A DNA stretch of 64,000 bases from Skermania sp. ID1734 (GCF_007489285.1 NZ_VLIY01000001.1:1-64000); one strand, 5' to 3'. Counted from the first letter of the stretch, positions 8,693 to 17,870 are shown. The notes: generated by a model not told the origin, from the letters alone. Program-made: numbers and translations.

Positions 8693-10362
8693 GCGTCGGT
8701 CTCCGAAAGACCAAGCCGGCGGGATAGTTCCGGTCCCCCAACCGCACGGATGAAGTCTGGGTCGCCGCAGACGACCAGTCGGTCGCGCGCGCGGGACAGA
8801 CCGACGTAGAGCCGTTCGCGGGAACGCTCGTGCGGCGCAGTCTCGTTGACGGCGACGACCACCGCTCGGCGCTCCAATCCCTTGAAGCCGAGCACATGCC
8901 CGTAGAAGACCTGGTCGGTATCCCAAAAACTGGACCAGTACGCCTGGTGGCCGTCTTGCTGGCGAGCGACCTGCTCGGGATGTCGACTACCGGTGGTCAA
9001 GAGTGCGACATCCTCAGGGCGCCAGCCTTCTTCGAGGAGTGCCTCGACCTGGTCATCGGCGGCGTTCAGCGCGTCGGATGTGGCAACGAAGGTGACCTCC
9101 GGTCCGTCGCCGCCGAGCAGACGCATGCGCTGGCCGACGAGCGGAGTGAATGCGTTGGCGATCTGGCGAGTGTTGCGCAGATTGGTATCGAGCGCGAGTG
9201 GTACCAGCGGGATGGGCGGCGTTCCGTGGCGGTCGAATACGCGCTGACCCTCGTCGCTGAAAACGTAGATGCCGCCCGTGTTCTCGTCGACGAGCGCGGT
9301 CAGTACCGGCTCCCACCAGTCGTCGGCGAAGTCCTGTGCCTCGTCCACGACGATCGAATCGAAACGCTGACCGGTAGGCAGTGCGGCCGCCAGCTCGGCC
9401 ATTTGGTGCGGCAGATCGTGCTCCCAGAACTTGATGGTGTCGGCGGTGCGCAGCGCTTCGTCGGGGCTCTTGTCGGCGCCCCACTTGACGCCGAGGGTGT
9501 GGAATTCGCCGACGTAGGCCGGTCGTTCCTTGCGCGGCCAGCCTGCGGTGAGGCGAGACAGGTAGGACGCGAGGCCGTGCGAGTAGCAGATGAGCGCGAC
9601 GCGTTGCCCGGCTTTGGCGAGCCGGCGGGCCTGCTCCGTGGCGAGGAAAGTCTTGCCGCTGCCGGCGCCACCGCGGACCTCGACGCGCTGCAGAAGTTTG
9701 ATCGCGTCGAGAATGACCGCCTGCTGTTGGGTGAGCGCATCGGCGGCGTTCTCGTTTTCCAGCGCGCGGGCCACGACGTCGCGCTGCGGCAGACCCCGAC
9801 CGCCGAGGACGGTTCGCAGCTGGTCGATTCCTGTTGCGTCGAGAAGTGGCCGGTTCAGCTGCTGATCAGTGAGGACCGAGCGCAGCAGTTTGGCGATGTG
9901 CGGGAGCTGGGTGCGGTCGATGACCTTCCAGCGGGGGCATTCGGGAAGCGCAAAATCGTCCGAGATTTCGGTGTTGGGCAGTACCACCACGTGGTCCCAA
10001 CGGATGCGGCCCTTTGTCCAGCGCGGGTCGGCCTCGACGAAGCTCCTTAGCGCATAGCAGCATTCGCGGGCCTGGCGAACCGGGTCGATGACGACCTGTC
10101 TCCCCCGGCGGGTTTGGCACCAGGTGTTGCCGTCATGCCAAACCTCGCCACCCTTGACCTCGACGCAGACGATGCCCGCGCCCTCGATGGCGACGACGAA
10201 ATCGGCCTCGTGGTCCTTGAGATGATCGGTCACGCGTTGGCCGGCGACGACGAAGTCATGGGCGGTCAGTTGGGTGGACAGCGCCTGCCACACCTGCTTC
10301 TCCGCCGCGCTACCGAATCGGGCGTTCGGTGGGTGCAGGGTGGGGGTGGGACGGGGAGGCAT
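8689..10362 (-). CDS. NERD-domain superfamily I helicase
   Basis: A 557-aa protein. An N-terminal NERD (nuclease-related) domain spans about residues 10-130 (FGSAAEKQVWQAL, then HEADFVVAIEGAGIVCVEVKGG with the D...ExK-type core). An SF1 helicase-like ATPase follows: RGGAGSGKTFLATEQ (~230-245), IVVDEAQDF (~335), LDTNLRNTRQIA, FKGLERRAVVVAV and LYVGLSRARDRLVV. It probably acts on DNA with the two downstream nuclease/helicase partners. It is first in the operon, and its ATG at 10362 follows a GGGGAGG ribosome binding site. NERD-helicases are common in plasmid and defence contexts, but the role here is inferred. Confidence 0.87.
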   Translation of the reverse strand: MPPRPTPTLHPPNARFGSAAEKQVWQALSTQLTAHDFVVAGQRVTDHLKDHEADFVVAIEGAGIVCVEVKGGEVWHDGNTWCQTRRGRQVVIDPVRQARECCYALRSFVEADPRWTKGRIRWDHVVVLPNTEISDDFALPECPRWKVIDRTQLPHIAKLLRSVLTDQQLNRPLLDATGIDQLRTVLGGRGLPQRDVVARALENENAADALTQQQAVILDAIKLLQRVEVRGGAGSGKTFLATEQARRLAKAGQRVALICYSHGLASYLSRLTAGWPRKERPAYVGEFHTLGVKWGADKSPDEALRTADTIKFWEHDLPHQMAELAAALPTGQRFDSIVVDEAQDFADDWWEPVLTALVDENTGGIYVFSDEGQRVFDRHGTPPIPLVPLALDTNLRNTRQIANAFTPLVGQRMRLLGGDGPEVTFVATSDALNAADDQVEALLEEGWRPEDVALLTTGSRHPEQVARQQDGHQAYWSSFWDTDQVFYGHVLGFKGLERRAVVVAVNETAPHERSRERLYVGLSRARDRLVVCGDPDFIRAVGGPELSRRLGLSETDA

Positions 10363-10549
10363 ACAAAGTGTTTAGCAGGGGGAAGGGGGTGGTGTCCGGG
10401 AAGTCGGGTTCGGTGCGCCTGTTGCGTTGCGCTTATGTGTATCTGCTGGTGGCGATTTCCGCAGGTAGACGCGTCTCTTCAGTTGCGCAGGTAGCTGTCT
10501 CGGAGGTTTACGGGAATTCCGTCGGGCGACAACGCAGAGAGCGGGCGAG

Positions 10550-11224
10550 TCAGACGTTCGCGCCTTTCTGCTTGCCCGTCATCCATAACAAGATGTCCAA
10601 CAGCCGGAGAGTCGAAATATCGTTGAGTTCCGGTGGCGCCGCGTTGCGTACCCAGTGAGCCAATGCGCGATCGTCTGCACGCAGCTGGTCGCGGAGCCAA
10701 TGCCAGCTGCCCTTGTGCGGTTGGCCCGTCACCCCGATAACGACCGAGTCCCACACCGGTAGCAGGTGGGGTCGCTTGCGAGCGAGGAGCTTGCTTGTAG
10801 TTGTCTGTCCCAACCCGGCGCCTTTCCGTGCGGAGCGGCCGCGGAAACGCAGGAGCTTCCAAAGCTGCGCTGCCGCTGAGTCGGGACCGATGAGCGCGTC
10901 GTCGGCGTCGGCAAGTTCGACGCCCATCGGAATCTCGGCAAACAGTTGTGAGCACTCGTCCCGGTCACGACCCAGCAGTCGGATTGCTGCCTGAGCAGGA
11001 ACGTTCACGCTGAGCATGCTTACCGCGACGAAATCGGAGGTCGTGAACTCGTTCGGACACTTGCGGTCATCTTCTAGGCGCTCGAAGACGGACCCGGTAA
11101 AGAGCGGAGCGCCTTGCGAGTCTTTGCTGAAGTAGCTTTCGAAAAGAGAACATGCTTCGTCAGTACGGCGGTTAGCGATCATTGGGGGCATAGCTCGCGA
11201 CTTAGGCACCCGACCAAATGTCAT
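10550..11224 (-). CDS. DUF6308-like protein
   Basis: A 224-aa soluble protein with no signal peptide or membrane segment. The recognisable part is the C-terminal half, GLGQTTTSKLLARKRPHLLPVWDSVV, followed by WHWLRDQL and STLRLLDILLWM. This resembles the actinobacterial DUF6308 family as remembered. The core resembles a helix-hairpin-helix-like DNA-binding segment, but no catalytic motif can be named. It lies alone between the NERD operon and the caspase-like gene, separated by 187 bp and 133 bp with nothing recognisable in those gaps. The function is unknown. Confidence 0.55.
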   Translation of the reverse strand: MTFGRVPKSRAMPPMIANRRTDEACSLFESYFSKDSQGAPLFTGSVFERLEDDRKCPNEFTTSDFVAVSMLSVNVPAQAAIRLLGRDRDECSQLFAEIPMGVELADADDALIGPDSAAAQLWKLLRFRGRSARKGAGLGQTTTSKLLARKRPHLLPVWDSVVIGVTGQPHKGSWHWLRDQLRADDRALAHWVRNAAPPELNDISTLRLLDILLWMTGKQKGANV

Positions 11225-11357
11225 ACTGCCTCATCTCATTCGTTTATCTTCGGACAGCGAAGTGATACCTGGTATTCGCGCGCGTGGACCGCAAAATCGC
11301 GACCCGCAATTGCCGTCGTCCTATCGCGAAAGAACTGCACGACTAGGGAGTCGAAGG

Positions 11358-11960
11358 TCAGCTAGCCGCCGCAGCGACAGCGATGGAACGCTCGGAAGCC
11401 CAATTGGCGTGCGCCATACGAAAGCCGAGTTTCGTTGTCAACTCGGGATATTCCTTCCGTAACCCCGTGTACGCGGCCTTCATGTTCCTGTAGGACACAA
11501 GTGCGGAAACAAGGAGCAGTTCGAAAGCAGCCGCTTCCACCCATCCCACCATTCGGGTGTAGCCAGCAATCGCTCTGGCGCCGGTGCGGCGACAGAAGCC
11601 GGTGAGGACGTCATCCTCAGCGGCTAGCACTTCGCAAGAGGCAAAGTAGAAGACTTTGCCCGTCCCGCGTCCATCAACAAGGTCTGCGAACTCGTCAAGA
11701 CTCACTCCAACATCGCCAATGTAGAAGGACTCAGCCGAGCCATGAAAACCCAAATAAATTAGGTCAAAGCCCTTCAGCTCCTTCCCGCCTAGCCACCTAT
11801 CCACATAGTGGTCGAGCTCAGCGCGGGTCCCGACGTCCCGGTGCACGAGACGAATCGTGTGGTTGTTTTCCAACAATCGCAGCGCCGTCTCGATACTGAG
11901 ACGACTCTCTAGAGATTGGTCCCAATCTCCCTCCAAACACAGAACGCCGGGACCTTTCAT
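11358..11960 (-). CDS. Small caspase/CHAT-like protein (DUF6642-like)
   Basis: A 200-aa protein. LIYLGFHGSAESFYIG (~residues 68-83) and VFYFASCEVL (~103-112) match the His and Cys catalytic motifs of the caspase-hemoglobinase fold (CHAT) peptidases: H in FHGS and C in ASCEV. The spacing of about 35 residues fits a compact CHAT core. The rest includes GARAIAGYTRMVGWVEAAAFELLL, typical of CHAT domains. It would be a cytoplasmic cysteine peptidase, possibly a defence effector, although an adjacent sensor is not obvious. The ATG at 11960 overlaps the stop (TGATG) of a possible 63-codon reading frame, suggesting translational coupling. Confidence 0.65.
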   Translation of the reverse strand: MKGPGVLCLEGDWDQSLESRLSIETALRLLENNHTIRLVHRDVGTRAELDHYVDRWLGGKELKGFDLIYLGFHGSAESFYIGDVGVSLDEFADLVDGRGTGKVFYFASCEVLAAEDDVLTGFCRRTGARAIAGYTRMVGWVEAAAFELLLVSALVSYRNMKAAYTGLRKEYPELTTKLGFRMAHANWASERSIAVAAAAS

Positions 11961-12151
11961 CAGTATCCCCTTTCCATTTGAAGATGGACTTGGCGTAGAG
12001 CGTTGAGCTCCGACTGCCCCCCAACCAACTTCAACGTCGAGCCACCGTCTAGAACCCCCGTCGTTGAGTACGACCTACCCAAGAGTGCGCCCGGGAAAAC
12101 GACAGGGCTCGGGATGCACGCGAAGTCACACAGTGCCGCAGACGCGATCAT
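11960..12151 (-). CDS. Possible small coupled protein upstream of the caspase-like gene
   Basis: A 63-codon frame whose TGA overlaps the ATG of the caspase-like gene. The peptide has a hydrophobic start and ends with LNALRQVHLQMERGY. Codon third positions are only moderately GC-rich. AAAGGGG inside its end can serve as the ribosome binding site for the downstream gene. It could be a real leader protein, or only the untranslated leader. No family is recognised. Confidence 0.3.
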   Translation of the reverse strand: MIASAALCDFACIPSPVVFPGALLGRSYSTTGVLDGGSTLKLVGGQSELNALRQVHLQMERGY

Positions 12152-12264
12152 TCGTTGTCGCGTGCTCGGAGGAACCTTGCAGGGAAAGTTTGTCGGTCCG
12201 TTCAGCTAACGTCATCGAACAGCTTGGGGATCGACCGTACGCGGACATCGACAGGAGGACGAAG
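11961..12264. promoter_or_regulatory. Divergent intergenic region
   Basis: About 300 bp separate the caspase-like gene from the divergent TY-Chap-like gene. Apart from the possible 63-codon minus-strand frame and an AGGAGG at 12253-12258 placed six bases before the ATG at 12265, no promoter, hairpin or RNA gene was recognised. Promoters for both directions must lie here. Confidence 0.35.
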
Positions 12265-13233
12265 ATGCCGAATCCATTCGAAGATTCCGCGGTCGCGTGG
12301 ATCGAAATGCGGCGCAACCTCGCCGACTACATCGACGGCATGCGCGACGGTGATGTGCTGCTGATCGAATACCGCCGAACCCGGTCGCCAGGCGGCGATT
12401 CCGCCTGTATTCAGTTCTACGCGTGGGGCGATGGGCTGATCCGATGCGAGGTGCCCTCGAACCGGTTCTTGAGTAAGGGGTTTCATACCGACGCAAGCGA
12501 ACTGGTATCCCGCGGCTGGAACGCCCCTAATACAGGCCGGAACGGATCGGCATCGTTCTACCTCGACCGCGGCCGTGGGCATTGCGATGAGCTGGCATCG
12601 AAAGCCGTTGCGTTACTACAGGAGCTGTGGGGAATACCGCACCCGGCACTGCTGGAGAGCGTGGTGCATGGGAGGCCCGAGACTGCGCCTTTTACGATCC
12701 GTCCGGCCGTCTCGTTTCCAGAATTGGAGATGAGTACGGCGGTGCGGCCGATCAGCGCGGCGCATCTGCGGCTGCTCGTCGAGGCAACGCTGGCGTCGGC
12801 TTTCGCCGATGCGGCAGAGCGCGATTCACATGGCGATGTGACAGTCGAACTTGGCGACGAATGGATCGACGTTTCCGTCGTTCTCCACGAACCCGTTGTC
12901 GAAGTCTGGGGCTTTATAGCGCGTCGCGTGCTGGATCGCGATGCGGCGATCGTGGAACTTGCAGAATGGAACCTCGAGAACATAGCCGTGGATGTGGAAG
13001 CCGAGGGCATCTATACGACGCTGCGGGTGGACGCGGATCCGTTTGTGCCGCGGCATCTTGTTAGTGCGGTGCATGAAATGGCGGACGTGCTGGGGACACT
13101 CGATCTCGGGTTGCCGGATCCGATTACGAAGCGACCCGTGCGGAAAGCGCAGAACAGAACCTCGAGACCGTTACGAGCTATGCAGATGCAGCTGTTCGCG
13201 CCGCCAGCGGAGCCGACGCTGTTCGACATTTGA
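12265..13233 (+). CDS. TY-Chap-like protein, shorter paralogue 2
   Basis: A 322-aa protein related to the products at 1576 and 60919. It starts PFEDSAVAWIEMRRNLADYI, has LIRCEVPSNRFLS, SRGWNAPNTG and LLQELWGIPHPALLE (~120-135), then a second domain with VTVELGDEWIDVSVVLHEPVVEVW. It lacks the helical third domain of the other two and ends in a basic tail. The start is fixed by AGGAGG six bases before the ATG; upstream in-frame sequence reads as non-coding. The function is unknown. It may be a chaperone-like or immunity-like protein, given the TY-Chap resemblance. Confidence 0.6.
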   Translation: MPNPFEDSAVAWIEMRRNLADYIDGMRDGDVLLIEYRRTRSPGGDSACIQFYAWGDGLIRCEVPSNRFLSKGFHTDASELVSRGWNAPNTGRNGSASFYLDRGRGHCDELASKAVALLQELWGIPHPALLESVVHGRPETAPFTIRPAVSFPELEMSTAVRPISAAHLRLLVEATLASAFADAAERDSHGDVTVELGDEWIDVSVVLHEPVVEVWGFIARRVLDRDAAIVELAEWNLENIAVDVEAEGIYTTLRVDADPFVPRHLVSAVHEMADVLGTLDLGLPDPITKRPVRKAQNRTSRPLRAMQMQLFAPPAEPTLFDI

Positions 13234-13373
13234 CACAAGCATATGGCGCCTAACGCCCCCGAGTCTTAGTCGGAGTCAGCACCGTTGACCCGCGGGATGA
13301 GTTTTTGTTCCTGAGTTTCCCCACTTTTGTATTCGAACATCCATATTCCGATGTCAAAGCGCCTTCCTGCAGG

Positions 13374-13997
13374 TCATCCGAACCGCCGCTTCATCTCACG
13401 GATAGCACCTTCAAATCGATCTCGACCTCCAGGCTGGTTGAGGCCTCGGTTGCCGCAATGCGGAATCTTCTGGCCCCCGAAGTCAAACAAATTCGCGCGC
13501 TGAATCGACGCACGACGCCAGCCGTCGCGCGCTGCATTTCCGAGGGGCAGTACCACGATCAGGTTCGGCAACATCTCGACAACCCGACGTGTCCATCGAG
13601 CACCTTCGGCCCGCTCGGCAGCGGACGAGCCGCCGTTCTTCGTGCCGGCAATCGGGAACGGGCAGACATTCCAATGGACCACATCGGACCAATCGATTTG
13701 GTACTTGGCGTAGGCCTCCCGGCAATTCTTTGCTGTCCAGTCGTTGTTCTCGAGACTCAATAGACCTGAGCCCGTACCCGCCTCAGCCTGCGAACTTGGG
13801 TTGTCTAGCAAGACAAGTGCTCGGGCGTGAATTCCTCCAACATCAGGATCGACGTACGGTACATGTCCGCGCGGCAGTCCGTAGGTATCCGCGATTTCGT
13901 CGGCAAGGTCGTTGAGCGGAGACACATGTGGCTCACGGATCCGCGCCATGCGGGCCGTCAAGACCGTCGGTATTGCGTTCTGACCAAGAATCGGCAT
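13374..13997 (-). CDS. Uracil-DNA-glycosylase-superfamily protein
   Basis: A 207-aa protein of the actinobacterial UDG-like type. HVPYVDPDVGGIHARALVLLDNPSSQAEAG (~45-74) contains the motif-1 region, with Asn-Pro-Ser-Ser where many UDGs have Gly-x-Asp-Pro-Gly. VVHWNVCPFPI (~105-115) is the strand plus Asn/Pro-rich loop, and IVVLPLGNAARDGW (~147-160) is near the C-terminal motif. It would remove uracil or another damaged or modified base from DNA. The ATG at 13997 has AAGGAAGGG upstream and lies 10 bp after the stop of the GmrSD-type gene, so both are probably co-transcribed. Catalytic competence cannot be judged. Confidence 0.72.
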   Translation of the reverse strand: MPILGQNAIPTVLTARMARIREPHVSPLNDLADEIADTYGLPRGHVPYVDPDVGGIHARALVLLDNPSSQAEAGTGSGLLSLENNDWTAKNCREAYAKYQIDWSDVVHWNVCPFPIAGTKNGGSSAAERAEGARWTRRVVEMLPNLIVVLPLGNAARDGWRRASIQRANLFDFGGQKIPHCGNRGLNQPGGRDRFEGAIREMKRRFG

Positions 13998-14007
13998 CGC
14001 CCTTCCT

Positions 14008-16257
14008 TTACTTTCGTCGTTCGATGGAGGGTAGAGGGCCTATCTCGCCGTCGGCCGGTACCGAGTTCTGGAACTCCGTGCGGACATCCCGCAGTCGTCG
14101 ACCATCGGTCACTGCCCAGAAATACCAACCGTTCGTGGCGTTCTTGCGCAAGGCGCAGCCGGCTGCGGACGGAGACGTATAACGCTTGCCGTCGAACTCG
14201 ATGGCACCGTCGGCGGTCAAGGTGGCCTCCTTGCCCTTGAAGTCTCGGTGGGTGGCCACGAGTTTGTCGCCTGCGGCGAGAAGTCCAGCTTCGATCAGGT
14301 GTTTCAACTCAACCCAGTCGCCTGCCTTGGTCTGCGGGTCAACGACCTTTCCGTAATGTCCCTCGGGGACTGGCCAAATCTCGAGGAGCTTATCGATCAG
14401 CTCGGTTGTCCGCTCGTCGATCAGCTCCTCATTCCACGCGCGTTGCTCGGTGCGCTTGATGACCCGCCCAGTGACGGTGATCGTGTTGTGGTCCAACAAC
14501 GCAGCGCGTTTTGCCGACCACGGCCCGTTGGAAACCTTGGCGTTGAGCGACTTCGTCAGCAGCGTCAAGTTACCGAGACGGTGGACGCGCGCCTGCCGGG
14601 CTTCAGCCTCATCGGGAGTCTCCACGGGCCAGGTGTCCTTCCAATTCCGTGGCAGCAGGTGTTCGATCGGGTAGCCGTTGCGCTCGATCTGCGGTTGCCT
14701 TGTCTCGGCGCGATAGTGATCCTCGATCGCTTCCAAGAACATCCGCAGCCGCCCACGCGGGAACCGTGAGTAGGCGGCCTCGGTGGCCAACGTAAGCCGA
14801 ATCTCCTCGTCTCCTGGCCAGTAGGTGCTGGTGACATTCAACCGCGCAAGGTGACGGGTGACTCGTTCCACCAACTCACCGGCAGGTGCGGCGGAGTTAG
14901 CAGCGATGAGGTCGGCAACGATTCGGCCGAGGTCGCTGCCGGACAGGCGGAGAAGCTGGCGGCGTACCACCCAGCTCTCGGCCGCTCGAATGATCCTTGC
15001 ATTGGACTCCTGTGGAAGGTTCCTGCCTGGCTCATGCAGCCAGATGAGCATGGGTTTGAGGACTTCAACCCCGCTTGCCTGCATCCGGTACACGCACATC
15101 TCAGCTGCATCGAGACTTCCGCCGCGCCGGGCAGCGGCCTCGGTCCAAGCTTCGTAGAGTCGAGCCTGCTGTTTGATGATGGGCAGCAGGTCGGTCATCT
15201 TGCGACCGGACTCCAGCACGACGTAGGACTTGAAGCGGTTGAACGTTGCCTGCGGGCTGACTTCCTCTCCCGTACGCGCTATCAGCCACTGGTTCAGGAA
15301 CAGCGAGCTTCGACTGACGTAGTTGCGTCCCACGCTCACTTGATGGTTCCAGAACTTGGTTTCGAACGGCCAGTCCTCACGGTAGGCCTTCGCCGTGTCG
15401 CCGCCCTCTGCCTCGAGGCGTTGAAACACGAAGTTGCGCACCAGGTCAGCAGCGGTGAGCGGTGTGCCGCGTGCGTTGAGGGTCTCGAAGATCTCCTGGG
15501 AATTCTCCGCTGCATCCAACTCGATGGTGATCAGCTGAAGCCCGTCGAGAAGGACGCTAGTGAGGTGGTCCGCCTTGATGGCGTACTCCTGCGACTCCGG
15601 CGCACCCAGCCACTGCTCGACCACCATAGAGAAGTAGGCGTGCGCTGCGGCGATCTGCGAGTCGGAGTGAGTCAAGTCGGCGTGGTCGACCGGCGGCTCG
15701 GCAGACATCACCTCGTCGAACGCATCCCGGTCCTGGTTGAGATGGCGAACCTTCAGTCGGCTCTCACCAACTTCGACATAGATTTCGTCGTTGTGCGTAA
15801 GGCGTTCGAGCCGACCGGACAGTCGCGCATGGCCCGACTCCGTGAGGAGAGCACACGTTGCGTCGGCCAGGATTTGCAAAGTCGTCAGACGCTGCTGGCC
15901 GTCAATCACGTTCCAGGTCGTGAGCCGCTTGCTCTGCGCCTCATGAGACTGAAGAACCACTGCGCCGAGGAAGTGCGTAGCGTTCAAGCGCGGTTCGGCG
16001 ATTCGCAACTCAGTGATGCCGCGAATGTCCTTCCAGAGCGGTTCCCACTGTTCAACTTCCTTCCAAACATAAGGGCGCTGGAACAGTGGGATCACGAAGT
16101 GCTGCGGGAGGTTGAACAGCTGCAAAGGTGTCCGCTTGAAGGTTTCACGCCCCGATCCTTGCGTATCCGACCGACAGAATCGGGCGGTGTCGCCTGCCGG
16201 CCTGATGCGACCGGAGTTTTGCCGGAAGTAGGGGCCAGTTAGTTCCGTTCGAACCAC
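14008..16257 (-). CDS. GmrSD-type DUF262/DUF1524 nuclease with C-terminal RAMA-like domain
   Basis: A single-chain type IV-like restriction enzyme of up to 749 aa. The N-terminal DUF262 (GmrS/ParB-like NTPase) shows FQRPYVWKEVEQW (~58-70) and NVIDGQQRLTTLQ (~112-124). The C-terminal DUF1524 HNH nuclease shows IEHLLPRNW (~528) and HRLGNLTLLTKSLNAKVSNG. The last ~80 residues (LIEAGLL...GDKL through YTSPSAAGCALRKNATNGWYFW) look like a RAMA/DUF4357 modified-base reader. Members such as GmrSD and BrxU cut modified phage DNA. The GTG at 16257 is an uncertain start; no good ribosome binding site is visible and no ATG lies nearby in frame. The gene is upstream of the UDG-like gene and downstream of the 428-aa gene. 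Confidence 0.88.
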   Translation of the reverse strand: MVRTELTGPYFRQNSGRIRPAGDTARFCRSDTQGSGRETFKRTPLQLFNLPQHFVIPLFQRPYVWKEVEQWEPLWKDIRGITELRIAEPRLNATHFLGAVVLQSHEAQSKRLTTWNVIDGQQRLTTLQILADATCALLTESGHARLSGRLERLTHNDEIYVEVGESRLKVRHLNQDRDAFDEVMSAEPPVDHADLTHSDSQIAAAHAYFSMVVEQWLGAPESQEYAIKADHLTSVLLDGLQLITIELDAAENSQEIFETLNARGTPLTAADLVRNFVFQRLEAEGGDTAKAYREDWPFETKFWNHQVSVGRNYVSRSSLFLNQWLIARTGEEVSPQATFNRFKSYVVLESGRKMTDLLPIIKQQARLYEAWTEAAARRGGSLDAAEMCVYRMQASGVEVLKPMLIWLHEPGRNLPQESNARIIRAAESWVVRRQLLRLSGSDLGRIVADLIAANSAAPAGELVERVTRHLARLNVTSTYWPGDEEIRLTLATEAAYSRFPRGRLRMFLEAIEDHYRAETRQPQIERNGYPIEHLLPRNWKDTWPVETPDEAEARQARVHRLGNLTLLTKSLNAKVSNGPWSAKRAALLDHNTITVTGRVIKRTEQRAWNEELIDERTTELIDKLLEIWPVPEGHYGKVVDPQTKAGDWVELKHLIEAGLLAAGDKLVATHRDFKGKEATLTADGAIEFDGKRYTSPSAAGCALRKNATNGWYFWAVTDGRRLRDVRTEFQNSVPADGEIGPLPSIERRK

Positions 16258-16326
16258 CGCACAGAACCGTGCATTTCGAAGTGAGCATTCTGGTTGGAGG
16301 CGGGTCCGCTGACAGGACTAGGCCGA

Positions 16327-17613
16327 TCAGCCCGCAGTCTCGCCGCGAACTGATGGATCGGGATTCTGTTCCGCCGACGGCTCCTCGTGAGAACTGCCGT
16401 CAGTGTCCGAGTTTGGCTCAACAAATCGAGCCAGGCCGGCGATGCCTCGCGCCGCCTGTTGCCGACTTGATTTCGTGATCGCGCGTGTGCGTTCCCGCGC
16501 GACCGCATAAGCGTCCTTGAGGCGCGCATTCTCTGTGTTGCTCCATGACTCAATCTGGAGCGCTCGGGCTTCCACAAAATGGTCGAGGGCCTCGGTCAAG
16601 GGCACACGGTACCTATCGAACGCCCTTCCGGAGAACACGCGGTGTACTTCAGAAATCCGAAGAGCTGCATGTCGGTCAAGTAACCGCCTGAGAGTCTCCG
16701 CGAGCTCTCGGTCAGCCTCAGCGTGCTCCTTCAGCGTTGAGCGCGCGCTGTCGACGGCCTGGTGAAGGTACTGCGGTTCAGTAGATCGGATACGCTCCAG
16801 ACGAAGTCGTTGCCAAATGTAGAGCGACTGCTGTGCAATGAGCAGCAGACTGAGCGTCTCTCTGAGCCTGCCCTTCTTTACAGCCGCCTTGAGTTGCTCC
16901 GCGCGCTCGTCCGCGGTGTCTTGTGGGTTGAGCTGCGTAACGACTTGCATTGCGTGAAAACGAAGTCTCTCCACACCGACTTCAAGATCGGCACCGAGCG
17001 AAGCAATACTCGACCAATCTGTGTCAGTCAGAACGTTGCCGTCCGAAACGTCCTTCAACCTCCGCTGCAGAATTCGTCGGTGACCATAGACGTCGCCGAG
17101 ACGTTGGGCAGACGCGAGTCGTAGGACGTCGTCGACTTTGTCTTCGATTTGGTCAAGCCGGGCCTCGATCAGCTGCGTCTGCTGGGCCAAAGCTGCCTCG
17201 ACCGCCAGCATCGCCACCGCGAATGGGCCGCCTGCCACCGACTGCGGGAGAATTTGCGGATTCGACAGTATTCGCCCACTCGAAGCGCTGCGTGTCGTTG
17301 CGTGGTACGTGACGACCGTACCTGGCGCTGGCCGTGGACTATTTTCACTCCATAGCCCGTCCCCTGCGAGGTATCGCGAAATCGGCCGCGCCCGGCGAAG
17401 CGCGGACGAGCCAATCCCCTGTGCCGCAATTCCGATTCGCTGATCAGGTACAACGAGAGCGGCGCCCGGTTGAATTATCGCCCACTTCTTCTCGAACTCC
17501 TCTATGACAGTCTCGTCGCCGATTAAGAGCGCACCGAATTCATCAGCCACCACCGCTAACTCACGCTCTTGAGTTATGGATTCTGACGGCTCCGAAATGT
17601 CTTGTGAACGCAT
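16327..17613 (-). CDS. Unknown 428-aa helical protein with a hydrophobic segment
   Basis: No family is recognised. The N-terminal third is acidic and mixed (~1-120). A short hydrophobic, alanine-rich segment (GGPFAVAMLAVEAALAQQ, ~127-144) is followed by an amphipathic or coiled-coil stretch (QLIEARLDQIEDKVDDVLRLA) and a long helical C-terminal half, ending in a disordered Ser/Glu-rich tail. The arrangement resembles proteins that associate with membranes, but no pore domain can be named. The ATG at 17613 follows GGGAGGACC; the GTG at 17616 is equally possible. It is 69 bp upstream of the GmrSD-type gene in the same direction, so it may be the first gene of that operon. Confidence 0.6.
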   Translation of the reverse strand: MRSQDISEPSESITQERELAVVADEFGALLIGDETVIEEFEKKWAIIQPGAALVVPDQRIGIAAQGIGSSALRRARPISRYLAGDGLWSENSPRPAPGTVVTYHATTRSASSGRILSNPQILPQSVAGGPFAVAMLAVEAALAQQTQLIEARLDQIEDKVDDVLRLASAQRLGDVYGHRRILQRRLKDVSDGNVLTDTDWSSIASLGADLEVGVERLRFHAMQVVTQLNPQDTADERAEQLKAAVKKGRLRETLSLLLIAQQSLYIWQRLRLERIRSTEPQYLHQAVDSARSTLKEHAEADRELAETLRRLLDRHAALRISEVHRVFSGRAFDRYRVPLTEALDHFVEARALQIESWSNTENARLKDAYAVARERTRAITKSSRQQAARGIAGLARFVEPNSDTDGSSHEEPSAEQNPDPSVRGETAG

Positions 17614-17870
17614 CACGGTCCTCCCTCTGCAGCGCGACGCTCGCCACGATCACCATACGTCGATCTGAAGGACGCGCCTTGAACCACCATCGTTGGCAGC
17701 CGAGCGTCGGCACAGGTTCGACCAGGGCGCGCGTGGCCCCGGGTGGCAGAAAACGCGGCGGGTCGTCCCCGACGATTGTTCACGACACTATCCGTCGGCG
17801 TTGAGCCAATCGGCGTACCTGGAACCGCGCACCCTTCAGCGTCGATCGTTTGCATCGCTACAGTCCACTC

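Noticed and set aside
14851-16242. 463-codon frame antisense to the GmrSD-type gene
   Set aside because: The minus strand has diagnostic DUF262/DUF1524 motifs; the plus frame has no recognisable domain.
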